Assembly (NCBI RefSeq): GCF_024166365.1
Contig: NC_064822.1
Span: 102,978,823 to 103,042,822 of the forward strand
Origin: Elephas maximus indicus
Lineage: Eukaryota; Chordata; Mammalia; Proboscidea; Elephantidae
Direction: 5' to 3'
DNA: 64,000 nucleotides
The translations under genes were made by a program, and so were the position numbers. Of the stretch, positions 10,735 through 48,634 are shown piece by piece. The notes under the pieces were generated by a model that was not told where the DNA came from, did not search any database, and saw nothing but the letters and a program-made list of their open reading frames with translations. Each line of letters begins with the position of its first letter. The first letter of the stretch is position 1.

Positions 10735-13700
10735 TGGTTACCAGCGCCAAGATGGCAGAATAGACAAAGATGCTTCCGGCAAGCCCGCTTTACAACAAAG
10801 ACCTGAAAAAACAAGTGAAACGAGTATATTTGTGACAAGCTGGGAGCCCTGAGCTTCAAAGGCAAGCTTAGAAAATGAACAGAGGGGCCGGGGGAGGAAG
10901 AGACTGTTCAGAAGAGGAGAGGAGTTACCAGACCTGAATTGTAGGGAACCCTCAGGCACCATTCCCAGAGCTTCCAGCCTTCAGCCGCAGTTTCCTCAGG
11001 GAGAAGCAGCCAGCCACACAGCCTACTCACACCTCCGGAACCTGAGAATGGTGCTCTTGGCAAAAGCTAAGTACCTGCATATATTTTACTGTGCCCCCCC
11101 AACCCCAAGCTGGCTTCAGAGGCTGAATTCCCTGGGCCTGACATAGGCACTGTTGAGCACATAGAGCCATCCTCCTGGCCTTGGGGAAGGAAAAAATTTG
11201 CAATTGGGGGAAAAGATAATTTTCTAGCTCCACTAACCGGGGGAGCACAGGACAGAAATGGCTCCTGTAGAGGCATAAACCGTCCGTGGACCTTGAGCAC
11301 CTTTCCCTTCTGCATGGACCTGTGTGGGCCTATTTCGGGAGAAAAGGCCCTTGTTGGCAGACTCCACCCGTTTCAGCTGTGTGGAGGAAAGGTGGGTGTT
11401 TGATGTTTGACATTGCTTTGCCTATTAAACAAGGTCCTCACCTACCCACATCAGGGATCTAAGGACTAGTAGCTCCATTCAGGTCACCCAGCCACCCATG
11501 ACAGGGGCCCAAAGATAACTTGTACCTCCCGGTCCTTACAACTTAAAACTTTGGGTGCCCATGGTCCGTCTGCAGAGCCCACCCACCTGCACGCTCTAGG
11601 GAACAGGGACACGCTTTCCTCAGAGACACTCAGGGGTCAGTTCTCAGCCCCCTGCCTTGTTCAGAGCGTGACCTCCTGCTGCAATCAGATACCGGCATAT
11701 ACGCCAATCACCCCTGCCCTTTTAAGACTGTAGGACAGAGCCTGTAACACACAGGCCTGTAACACAAAAATATAGTCTGCCAAGAATAATATATCCAGCA
11801 AAACTGTCTCTTAAATATGAAGGTGAAATTAAGATATTTCCAGATAAACATAAGTTTAGGAAATTTGTAAAAACCAAACCAAAACTACAAAAAATACTAA
11901 AGAGAGTTCTTTGGTTAGAAAATCAATAATATCAGGTATCAACCCAAGACTGGAACACTGGGCAGAGCAACCAGAAGTCAACCCAGACAGGGAAATCCAA
12001 AAAAACAAAGCAAGATTATATTTAAAAAAAGCCCCAAACAGGGTACCAGCGATGTTATTATATAAAAGAAGACAACATTAAAATAATAAAGAGGGACTAA
12101 GAAATGTAATCATACACCTTCCATATGGAGAGGAACATATGGTGATACAAAGAAATAAAAGTTAGGTTTAAATGTAGAAAAATAGGGTAAATGATAAGGT
12201 AAGCACAAAGGAGACAAGGTATCCTCTTCATCAAAATAAAATACAAGAAAAAAATAGAGACTCAGCAGAAACAAAATCCACAACAACAAATATGACGAAA
12301 GGACAATATATAATCTACTCAGCACATAAAATTAAGTGGGGAAAAGAAACTGTCAACAACACACAAAAAAAGACATCAAAATGATAGCACTAAATTCATA
12401 AAAAAAAAAAATGCATACCTATCCATAATTACCCTAAATGTAACTGGACTAAATGCACCAATAAAGAGACAGAGACTGGCAGAATGGATTAAAAAAAAGA
12501 TCCATCTATATGCTGCCTACAAGAGACACACCTTAGACTGAGAGACACAAACAAACTAAAACCCAAAGGATGGAAAAAAACCAACAAGCAAACAACAATC
12601 AAAAAACAGCAGGAGTAGCAATATTAATTTCTGACAAAATAGACTTTAAAGTTAAATCCATCATAAAGGATAAGGAAAGGCACTATATAATGATTAAAGG
12701 GACAACACACCAAGAAGATATAACCATGTTAAATATTTATGCACCCAATGACAGGGCTGCAAGATACATAAAACAAACTCTATCAGCATTGAAAACTGAT
12801 ATAGACAGCTCCACGATAATAGTAGGAGAATTCAACACACCACTTTCAGTGAAGGACAGGACATCCAGAAAGAAGCTCAATAAAGACACGGAATATCTAA
12901 ATGCCACAATCAACCAACTTGACCTCACAGATATATACAGAACACTCTATCCGACAGCAGCCAAGTATACTTTCTTTTCTAGTATACATGGAACATTCTC
13001 TAGACCAGACCACATATTAGGTCATAAAGCAAGCTTTAGCAAAATCCAAAACACTGAAATATTACAAAGCATCTTCTCTGAACATAAGGCCATAAAAGTG
13101 GAAATCGATAACAGGAAAAGCAGGGAAAAGAAATCAAACACTTGGAAACTAAACAACACCCTGCTCAAAAAAGACTGGATTATAGAAGACATTAAGGATG
13201 GAATAAAGAAATTCGTAGGATCCAATGAGGATGAAAACACTTCCTATCAGAACTTTTGGGACACAGCAAAAGCAGTGCTCAGAGGTCAATTTATATCAAT
13301 AAATGCACACATACAAAAAGAAGAAAGGGCCAAAATCAAAGAATTATCCCTGCAACTTGAACAAATAGAAAGAGAGCAACAAAAGAAAACCTCAGGCACC
13401 AGAGAAAAACAAATAATAAAAATAAGAATAGAACTAAATGAACTAGAAAACAGAAAAACAATTGAAAGAATTAACAAAACCAAAAGCTGGTTTTTTGAAA
13501 AAATCAACAAAATTGATAAACCACGGGCCAAACTGACAGAAGAAAAACAGGAGAGGAAGCAAATAACCCGAATAAGAAATGAGATGGGCGATATTACAAC
13601 AGACCCAACTGATACTAAAAGAATCATATCAGATTACTATGAAAAATTGTACTCTAACAAATTTGAAAACCTAGAAGAAATGGATGAATTCCTAGAAACA

Positions 13701-16700
13701 CACTACCTACCTAAAGTAACAGAAACAAAGGTAGAACAACTAAATAGACCCGTAACAAAAGAAGAGATTGCAAAGGTAATCAAAAAAATCCCAACAACAA
13801 CAACAACAACAACAAAAAAAGCCCTGGCCTGGATGGCTTCACTGCAGAGTTCTACCAAACTTTCAGAGAAGAGTTAACACTACTACTACTAAAGGGATTT
13901 CAGAGCATAGAGAGGGACGGAATACTCCCAAACTCATTCTATGAAGCCAGCATATCCCTGATACCAAAACCAGGTAAAGATACCACAAAAAAAGAAAATT
14001 ATAAACCTATGTCTCTCATGAACTCAGATGCGAAAATCCTCAAGAAAATTCTAGGCAATAGAATTCAAGGACATATCAAAAAAGAATTCACCATGACCAA
14101 GTGGGATTCATACCAGCTTTGCAGGGATGGCTCAACATTAGAAAAACAATTAATGTAATCCACCATATAAATAAAACGAAACACAAGAATCACATGATTT
14201 TATCAATTGATGCAGAAAAGGCATTTGACAAAGTTCAACAGCCATTCATGATAAAAACTCTCAGCAGAACAGGAGTAGAAGGAAAATTCCTCAACATAAT
14301 AAAGGGCATTTATACAAAGCCAATAGCCAACATCATCCTAAATGAAGAGAGCCTGAAAGCATTCCTCTTCAGATCAGGAACCAGACAAGGATGCCCTTTA
14401 TCACCGCTCTTATTCAACATTGTGCTGGAGGTCCTAACCAGAGCAATTAGGCTAGATAAAGAAATAAAGGGCATCCAGATTGGCAAGGAAGAAGTATGAA
14501 TATCTCTATTTGTACATGACATGATCTTATACACAGAAAACCCTAAGGAATCCTGAAGAAAACTACTGAAACCAAGAGTTCAGCAGAGTATCACGATACA
14601 AGATAAACACACAAAAATCAGTTGGATTCCTCTACACCGACAAAAAGAACATCAAAGAGGAAATCACCAAATCAATACCATTTACAGTAACCCCCAAGAA
14701 GATAAAATAATTAGGAATAAATCTTACTAGAGATGTAAAAGACTTATACATAGAAAACTACAAAACACTTCTGCAAGAAACCAAAAGAGACCTACATAAA
14801 TGTAGAAACATACTTTGCTCATGGATAGGAAGACTTAACATTGTAAAAATGTCTATTCTACCAAAAGCCATCTTTAGATTTAATGCAATTGCAATCCAAA
14901 TTCCAACATTTTTTAATGAGATGGAGAAACAAATCACCAAATTCATATGGAAGGGAAAGAGGCCCCGGATAAGTAAAGCATTACCGAAAAAGAAGACCAA
15001 AGTGGGAGGTCTCACTCTACCTGATTTTAGAACCTATTATACCACCACAGTAGTCGGAACAGAACTGAGAATCCAGACATAAATCTATCCACATATGACC
15101 AATTGATATTTGACAAAGGCCCCAAATCAGTTAAATGGGGAAAAGACAGTCTTTTTAACAAATGGTGCTGGCGTAACTGGATATCTGTCTGCAAAACAAT
15201 AAAACAAGACCCACACCTCACACCGTGCACAAAAACAAACTCAAAATGGATCAAAGACCTAAATATAAAATCTAAAACAATGAAGATCATGGAAGAAAAA
15301 ATAGGACAATGCTAGGAGCCCTAATACATGGCATAAACAGTACACAAAACATTACTAACAATGCAGGAGAAAAACTAGATAACTGGAAGCTCCTAAAAAT
15401 CAAACACCTATACTCATGCAAAGACTTCACCAAAAGAGTAAAAAGACTACCTACAGACTGGGAAAAAGTTTTTAGCTATGACACTTCCGATCAGCGCCTG
15501 ATCTCTAAAATCTACGTGATACTGCAAAAACTCAACTACAAAAACACAACCCAATTAAAAAGTGGGCAAAAGATATGAATAGACACTTCACTAAAGAAGA
15601 CATTCATGAAGCTAACAGATACATGAGGAAATGTTCATGATCATTAGCCATTAGAGAAATGCAGATCAAAACTACAATGAGATTTCATCTCACTCCAACA
15701 AGGCTGGCATTAATCTAAAAAACACAAAATAATAGATGTTGGAGAGGCTGTGGAGAGACTAGAACACTTATACACTGCTGGTGGGAATGTCAAATGGTAC
15801 AACCACTTTGGAAATCGATTTGGCGCTTCCTTAAAAAGCTAGAAATAGAGCTACCATACGATCCACCAATCCCACTCCTTGGAATATAGCCTAGAGAAAA
15901 AATAGCCTTTACACAAACAGATACATGCACACCCATGTTTACTGCAGCACTGTTTATAATAGCAAAAAGATGGAAGCAACCAAGGTGCCCGTGAACAGGT
16001 GAATGGATAAATTATGGTGTATTCACACAATGGAATACTACACATCGATAAAGAACAGTGAAGAATCTGTGAAAGTTTTCATAACATGGAGGAACCTGGA
16101 AGGCATTATGCTGAGTGAAATTATAAGAACTCAAGAAATAGTTTAAATAGAGAAGAAAATAGTCTTTGATGGTTATGGGGGGGTTGGAGAGGGGTATTCA
16201 CTAATTAGATAGTAGTTAAGAACTACTTTAGGTGAAAGGAAAGACAACACAGAATACAGGCGAGGTGAGCATAACTGGACTAAACGAAAAGCGAAGAAGT
16301 TTCCGGAATAAACTCAATGCTTAGAAGTCCTGCGTAGGAGGGGCAGGGGTTTGGGGACCATGGTTTCAGGGGACATCTAAGTCAATTGGCATAATAAAGT
16401 ATTTTAAGAAAACGTTCTGCATTCCACTTTGGAGAGTGGAGTCTGGGGTCTTAAACGCTAGCAAGCGGCCATCTAAGATGCATCAATTGGTCTCAACCCA
16501 CCTGGGTCAAAGGAGAATGAAGAACACCAAGGACAGAAGGCAATTACGAGCCCAAGAGACATAAACCAGAGACTCCATCAGCCTGAGAGCAGAAGAACTA
16601 GATGGTGCCCGGCTACAACTGATTACTGCCCTAACAGGGAACACAGCAGAGAGCCTCTGAGGGAGCAGGAGAGCAGTGGGATGCAGACCCCAAATTCTCG

Positions 16701-17110
16701 TAAAAAGACCAGACTTAATGGTCTGACTGAGACTACAAGGACCCTGGTGGTCATGACCCCCAGGCCTTCTTTTAGCCCAGGACAGGAACCATTCCCAAAG
16801 CCAACTCTTCAGATAGGGATTGGACTGGACAATGGGATAGAAAAAGATGCTGGTGAAGAATGAGCTTTTTGGATCAAGTAGACACTTGAGACTATGTTGG
16901 CATCTCCTGCCTGGAGGGTAGATGAGAGGGCAGGGGGGTTAGAAGCTGGCAGAATGAACACAAATAGAGAGAGTGGAGGGAAGGAGCAGGCTGTCTCATT
17001 AGGGAGAGAGCAATTAGGAGTATACAGTAAGGTGTATATGGGTTTTTGTGTGAGAGACTGACTTGATTTGTAAACTTTCACTGAAAGCACAATGAAAATT
17101 AAAAAAAAAA
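10735..17110 (+). mobile_element. L1 LINE, near full extent but lacking ORF1
   Basis: The 5' end shows an L1-type 5'UTR (CCAGCGCCAAGATGGCAGAAT at about 10742) to about 11,755. It passes directly to the inter-ORF region (CAAGAATAATATATCCAGC) without an ORF1, then to ORF2 from about 12,400, the 3'UTR and a poly-A ending near 17,110. ORF2 is split by several stops and frame breaks. Its longest intact part (12570-13877, 435 codons) covers the C-terminal endonuclease and the linker. The RT part at 14101-14499 keeps motif A ([13 protein letters not shown]) and motif B ([12 protein letters not shown]), but the FADD box reads FVHD. It cannot be autonomous. Confidence 0.9.
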
Positions 17111-17116
17111 AGAAAA

Positions 17117-17656
17117 ATCAAAAGATGTATTACATTGGGCAAATCTGTTGTAAAAGTGTTAAAAAGCAAAGATGTCGCTTTGAGGACTAAGATGTACCTG
17201 ACCCAGGCCATGTTGTTTTCAGTGGGCACGTATGCATGCAAAAGCTGGACAGTGAATAAAGGACCAAAGAAGAAAGAAGAATTAATTCCTTTGAGTTGTG
17301 CTGTTGGTGAATAATATTGAATATAGCATGGACTGTCAAAAGAATGAACAAATGTGTCTTGGAGGAAGTACACCTGGAATGCTGCTTAGAGGCAAGGATG
17401 ATGAGACTTCATATCACACACTTCAGACACATTATCAGGAGGGACCAGTCCCTGTAGAAGGACATCATGCTTGGTAAAGTGGAGAGCTGGCAAAAAAGGA
17501 GGAACCTCAACGAGATGGATTGACACAGTGGCTGCAACAATGGGCTAAAGTATAACAACGATCATGAGGGTGGCACAGGACCGGGCAGTGTTTTCTTCTG
17601 TTGTACACAGGGTCACTATGAGTTGGAACCAGCCTGATGGCACCTAACAACAATGA
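17117..17656 (+). mobile_element. RTE LINE 3' end, sense, 5'-truncated
   Basis: It matches the reverse complement of 59,490-60,020: CCTGACCCAGGCCATG, GCAAAAGCTGGACAGTGAATA, and the 3' end GGCACCTAACAACAA. It directly follows the L1 poly-A. Confidence 0.8.
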
Positions 17657-18225
17657 CAATAGACATGAAGTGTTATTTTATTGTGGTTTTGATTTGCAAT
17701 TCCCTGATAACATTTGGAAGGTCCGTAGGTGTTGCAAACAGTTTGTGCATGACTTCTAATCCATAGATTGTTGTTCAAATCCACCCAGAGGTACCATGGA
17801 AGAAAGGCCTGGCAATGTGCTCCCACTAAGATTACAGCAAAGAAACTCCTGTGGAGCAGTTTTACTCTGTAACACATGTGGTTGCCATGAGTGGGAATCG
17901 ACTCTACAGGAACAGATTTGATTTGGTTTTGTTTTAGTGACATTTGATACTGAGCATCTTTTCATAAGCTTATTTTCCATCTGTATATTTTCTTTGGTGA
18001 GGTGCCTGTTCAAATCTTTTGCCCTTTTTTTTTTAAATTGGGTTATTTTTATTATTTAGTTGCAAAATTCTTTCTATATTCTCGATACCAGTCCCTTATC
18101 AGATATATGATTTGCAAATATTTTCTCCTGTGGGTTGTCTTTTCATTTTCTTGACAGTGTCATTGTCACTCAAAAGTTTTTCATTTTGTGTAGCCAAAGT
18201 TTTATCTCCTTCTCACTTGCATTCT
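17657..18225 (-). mobile_element. Old L1 3' fragment, antisense, split by a SINE
   Basis: L1-type sequence (TTTGATTTGCAATTCCCTGA, then TGAGCATCTTTTCATAAGC and CTTATCAGATATATGATTTG) lies on both sides of a sense SINE at 17718-17939, so the SINE is the later insertion. Confidence 0.65.
17718..17939 (+). mobile_element. Old tRNA-derived SINE, long subfamily, sense
   Basis: Head GTAGGTGTTGCAAACAGTTTG, body CCCAGAGGTACCATGGAAGAA, tail GAGTGGGAATCGACTCTACAGG. Confidence 0.75.
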
Positions 18226-18779
18226 TATTGTTTGCAGCTGGAATGTACAAGTGTAAGAACAAAAGTAAGCAATAGGGAGAGTGGTAGGGAGGGCAAGGAG
18301 AAGAGAGGTAACTGTGGCGATGCAGGAAAGCAAGGGTATGGGTGGGGCAGGGAAGAAGAGTAGAGATCAGAGTAAAGGATGTGCCTCTTGCTCAGAGAGC
18401 ACTTTACATATGTCCCCAGGGTGGCTCATGTTTGCTATGTTGCCCAGCATATGTGTTTCCATACCAGAATCCTGCACCCCCTCCTACTAGAGGCTTGGGG
18501 CGGGGTTATCATGGCAGTGGTCTTGCCATCTCTAGCTTTTGTGTTTTCTCCGACGAATATAATGAAAATGTAAAAGGAGTTTTTGAGGTCACTCTATAGG
18601 AAATATCAGTGTTCAATGACCCTCAAAGGCAGGAAGTCTTTTTCGTTTATCTTTTCATCTTTCAGCACCTAATACAATACTTGGCACACAGACTCCCAGT
18701 GAATGCTCCATAAGTGATAGAGGTAGGAAACAATGGATAGGGCCAGGATTTAGTATTAGTTGCTAAAGATGTTTGAGTG

Positions 18780-19330
18780 CAAGGAGTCTCAGGCAGTTCA
18801 GGCTAGGAGATAGTTTTCTCTGCTGAAAACAAGGGAGCAACTAAATATCTTCGGATTTTCGTGGTGTATAGGAGGTGATGGCTCCCGAATTAGATGTGAG
18901 GAGCTCAGAACCATTCGGTGAGTGAAGGAGCTCGGCCGCTGCCATATCTCAGTGGTGTTCTTAGGGGGAGGAGGAAGAGGAGGAGAAAGGAGAGCAGCAG
19001 CAGGCGGAGCCTCCTTGCCGGCATCTGCTAGTGGAAGTTGGGAAGCCTCTCCTCCAACCCCCTCCCTTGTTGCTTCCACCTGGCTCCTCCCCGAGTTCAC
19101 CACGCTCCCCTCCCCTCGTCCCCAAGGACAGTCTGCAAGGAAGCAGCTGCGGAGGAGAGCTAAAGACTGAAAGGCAAGAGGGGCCCCGGTGTAAAGAGCG
19201 AGGGGGAAAAAACTAAGAGCGAGGTGGGACTGAAAGGGCGGAGAGGAGGGAGAACCACAAGAAGCAGAAAGGGAAGAAGAGGTGATAAGGCATCAGAGCC
19301 GAGAGGGGGATGGGTAGGGCAGCCAGTGAA
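18780..19330 (+). promoter_or_regulatory. PFKM: Probable proximal PFKM promoter and noncoding first exon region
   Basis: A GC-rich, CpG-containing stretch about 3-3.5 kb upstream of the first coding exon, roughly where the proximal noncoding exon of mammalian PFKM sits. A strong donor-like GTGAGT is at 18918-18923 (preceded by CATTCG), and an Sp1-type GGGCGG is at 19236-19241 within a purine-rich tract. No TATA box is convincing. The exact transcription start and which donor is used cannot be decided from sequence alone. Human PFKM also has a more distal promoter near SENP1, which would lie left of this window. Confidence 0.45.
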
Positions 19331-19399
19331 GCATTCCAGCCCTTTGGCGAGCCTCCCTCTACTTGTCATGCACAGCATGACAAGGGATGAGGTGGGATG

Positions 19400-45595
<26,196 letters not shown>

Positions 45596-45992
45596 CCCTC
45601 TCTGGAGTGAAGGGACCAGAGTATCTGATCATGGTCAGCGCGCCCCTCGGTAGATCCAAGTACACATATTCTCAGTGTATTTAGCTCATTTGTCATTAAG
45701 TTTCCTTTCATTCTGTAACTGCAGCCATGATCAGCTCTGGCCAGGGAGCAGGGGCAAGGGTCGTGAGTAAAGCTGCTTTTAAGTAGAATTTCTCATGACT
45801 TCTACCCCAACTTCAACTGTCATGCAAGGCTGAGCTCTAGTGTCACTGCTAGATTTCAGTTATGCACAATTTTCCTAAAAATAAGCTTTATTTATTTCTT
45901 TATTTGTGATAACAAAGAGTCTTGGTTCCTGTACTACTTTTACTACAGTGACACGCTATAACTACACTAATAAATGCCAACTGGTTACTGTC
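45596..45992 (+). other. PFKM: PFKM 3'UTR with polyadenylation signal
   Basis: About 0.4 kb follows the stop. A canonical AATAAA lies at 45969-45974 and is the most plausible polyadenylation signal; the exact cleavage point is inferred. No repeat interrupts the 3'UTR. Confidence 0.75.
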
Positions 45993-46624
45993 CTTTTGGT
46001 TCCCTTAAGTTCTCATTTTCACAAGCGGGATGCAGTCCAACCAGCCCCTTGCACCTGACTGTGCCCAGACAGAACACGTGGGACAGTGCAGTCCATTGAT
46101 CACCTCATGCACTTCTATCTACCTCTCAGATGATTTTTCTGTAGCATATCTTGGCTCTCTGTACAAGCTCCCAGCACATCATACGCTGGTCCTCGTCCTC
46201 ATCCTGCACTAAACCGTCCTGCATCACCTGCACCCAAGAGGACTCTCCAATCTCCGTGAAGCATAAAGTCGTGTATCACCTCATGACCATATACCCTCTA
46301 CTTAGGGTTTTTTTTTTTTTTTTTTTTCGGCCATCCAAAGATCTCTGACAACATGTCCTCTACCAACCCAGGGGGGTTTCTTCTTAACTTTTCCCCTGTA
46401 CTCCTACCTGGATGAAAGCCAGACTCCATTTGTAATACAGTTGGTCCTGGGAATCAGGACCATAGATTATACCCTGAATTGACAGGATATTGCCCTGCTT
46501 TAATGCTCAGCTTAACCTCCAATACACAGATCTTGGCTCTCAGCACAGGCACACATATTCCTCCCAATGGTTTCCTTACTTGCCTGTTGAAGCAGAAATG
46601 AAGTTCAAGGTAGTATAAGGGATC

Positions 46625-46792
46625 AAAACAAAACCCAGACCCAGTGCTGTCGAGTCGATTCCGACTCATAGGGACCGTATAGGACAGAGTAGAACTGCCC
46701 CATAGAGTTTCCAAGGAGCGCCTGGCAGATTCGAACTGCTGCCCGTTTGGTTAGCAGCCGTAGCACTTAACCACTACGCCACCAGGGCTTCC
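46625..46792 (-). mobile_element. Afrotherian tRNA-derived SINE, antisense, short form
   Basis: It reads CAGTGCTGTCGAGTCGATTCC to CTACGCCACCAGGGCTTCC. The next SINE in the same orientation begins a few bases later. Confidence 0.9.
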
Positions 46793-46795
46793 ATA

Positions 46796-47007
46796 GAAAA
46801 CCAAAAACCAAACCTGTTGCCATTGAGTAGATTCTGACTCATAGCCACTCTGTAGGACAGAGTAGAGCTGCTGCATAGGGTTTCCAAGGCTATAATCTTT
46901 AGGAAGCAGACTGCCTCATCTTTCTCCCGTGGAGGTGGGAGGTTCGAACTGCCGACCTTTTGGTTAGCCACCAAATGCTTAACCAACCACTGCGACACCA
47001 GTGTTCC
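46796..47007 (-). mobile_element. Afrotherian tRNA-derived SINE, antisense, long form
   Basis: It carries the extra central block CAAGGCTATAATCTTTAGGA absent from its left neighbour, so the pair came from two insertions, not from one duplicated copy. Confidence 0.9.
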
Positions 47008-47189
47008 TCATAAGGAGCAGAGGAAGGGATAATCCCAGCCCACCACTTTTGCTAGCTGCCCGAAGTATGACTATTACTGCCCTACCCTAAAAGCAGTTCT
47101 GAATAGTGATTGAGAAGCTTGTTGTCAGATTCGGTAATTAAAGCAGCCAAATGCTCTTTGTGCAATTCTTTAAGGGGAAGAGGAATTAA

Positions 47190-47405
47190 GAATAAATATC
47201 AAGCACTGTATTAGGCATTTTACATGTTATCATCGAATTCTCGAAACAGCTTTATGAGGAGGAGGGTAACAGCCCCATTTCAGAGGTGAGAACACTGGGG
47301 CTTAGGGTGGTTAAATAATTATATCCTAGGTCTCACAGTCTTTACCAAAGCTGCGACTCACTCAGTTCTGACTTCATTTCTCCTGCCTCTCCTTACCATG
47401 CTACA
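47190..47405 (-). mobile_element. MIR SINE, antisense
   Basis: Landmarks are GGCATTTTACATGTTATCATC, CCCCATTTCAGAGGTGAGAAC and GGTTAAATAATTATATCC. Confidence 0.65.
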
Positions 47406-47898
47406 TCAAATCTAAAACCACAAGGGCTATGAAAACAAAGTGAAAGTTTAGGCATTCTTCCAGATCTGGGACATAACATTTAAGTGCTATCTGCTATTAA
47501 TTTATAGGTTCTTGTTCCTGTCTTTAGTCCTAGAGCTGTATGTTTAAGAAAATGATGGTGAGGGAAGGGATAACTGGTTGGAAAACTAATCACAAAGGAA
47601 AAATGTCACTTTGTAAAGAGGTAAGAAATTTATGATCATACTACTATCTGGGAAAAAAAAAATAGCGAAGACATCACTAAAAAATAAAGCCTATGAAGGA
47701 AAATGCCATTTCCCCAGAGTGAAAAAGATATGTGAAGCTGTTTAAACTCTCAAGTGGAGGTGAAGCAGAATTTATCAGCCACCAACTGCATGGGTGATTA
47801 ATGAGAAAATAACGAATATCTTTTCCCATGTGGATAAAATACTTTCCCTCTCCAGAATATTAACAGTGTCTATGATGAGAAATGACATGGCACCTCAA

Positions 47899-48220
47899 CA
47901 GTGGTAAATCTAGTCTGAATATTAGAATCACCTGGGGTGCCTTTAAAAATCCTCATACCCAGGCCCACTTCAGACCAATTAAATCCATCTCTGGAGGTGG
48001 AGCCAGGCCACGGTATTTTAAAAAGTGCCCTACCTGTTACCATCAAGTAGATTGTAACTCATAGTGACAGTATAGGACACAGCAGAACTGCACCATAGGG
48101 TTTCCAAGGAGCAGCTGGTAGATTCAAACTGCTGACCTTCTGGTTAGCAGCTGAGCTCTTAACCGTTATGCCACCAGGGCCTAGGTGGGTTTAATAAATA
48201 ACTAAGCTTGAGAACCATTG
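47899..48220. mobile_element. MER5A-type DNA transposon split by a SINE
   Basis: The left half (CAGTGGTAAATC, TATTAGAATCACCTGGGGTG, CAGACCAATTAAATCCATCTC) ends at about 48024 and the right half (TAGGTGGGTTT to TTGAGAACCATTG) runs 48183-48220, with an antisense SINE between them. Confidence 0.75.
48028..48182 (-). mobile_element. Afrotherian tRNA-derived SINE, antisense, inside MER5A
   Basis: It reads CCTGTTACCATCAAGTAGATT to ATGCCACCAGGGCC. Confidence 0.88.
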
Positions 48221-48228
48221 ACTAAAAC

Positions 48229-48408
48229 AATGGTTCTCACTCCTGCCTAGGCTACACTGTAGAAGCATCTGGAAAATGTAAAAAACCCACCCATGCACCG
48301 AAGCCAACCCCAAGAGGTTCTGAGACAATTGATATGGGAGGAAGCCTTGGCATCAGTGTTTTTAAAAAGCTCCCTTGGTGTTTTAATGTGCAGCCGAGGT
48401 TGAAAACA
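48229..48408. mobile_element. MER5A-type DNA transposon
   Basis: It starts TGGTTCTCACTCCTG and ends GCAGCCGAGGTTGAAAAC, abutting the preceding MER5A within about 10 bp. Confidence 0.75.
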
Positions 48409-48634
48409 TAAAATTCCAAATTGGAGGTGGGGGGAGAGAGGAAAGGGAAGCTTCTTCAAATTACACTGTCCGGGCCTTCCTGTTCACTTCACCATCACCC
48501 TGAATCACTTGCTAATGGATGAGATGGGTGAGGTTGGGATGGAAAGATGCACTGAAGACCCAGGCAGGAATGGAAGAAATGTCTGGGGTCAGGTAGGAAA
48601 AAGTGGAGAAAAATAGGAACAGTAAAAACTGCTA

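Larger units (their letters stand above)
45993..48634. other. Intergenic region between convergent PFKM and ASB8
   Basis: 2.6 kb with two adjacent antisense SINEs, a MIR, two MER5A-type elements and a SINE nested in one of them. No gene or open frame of note. Confidence 0.8.

Noticed and set aside
12570-13877. A 435-codon open frame that could pass for a host gene
   Set aside because: It is the endonuclease/linker part of L1 ORF2, set between L1 5'UTR-type sequence and an L1 3'UTR, with antisense copies elsewhere in the window.
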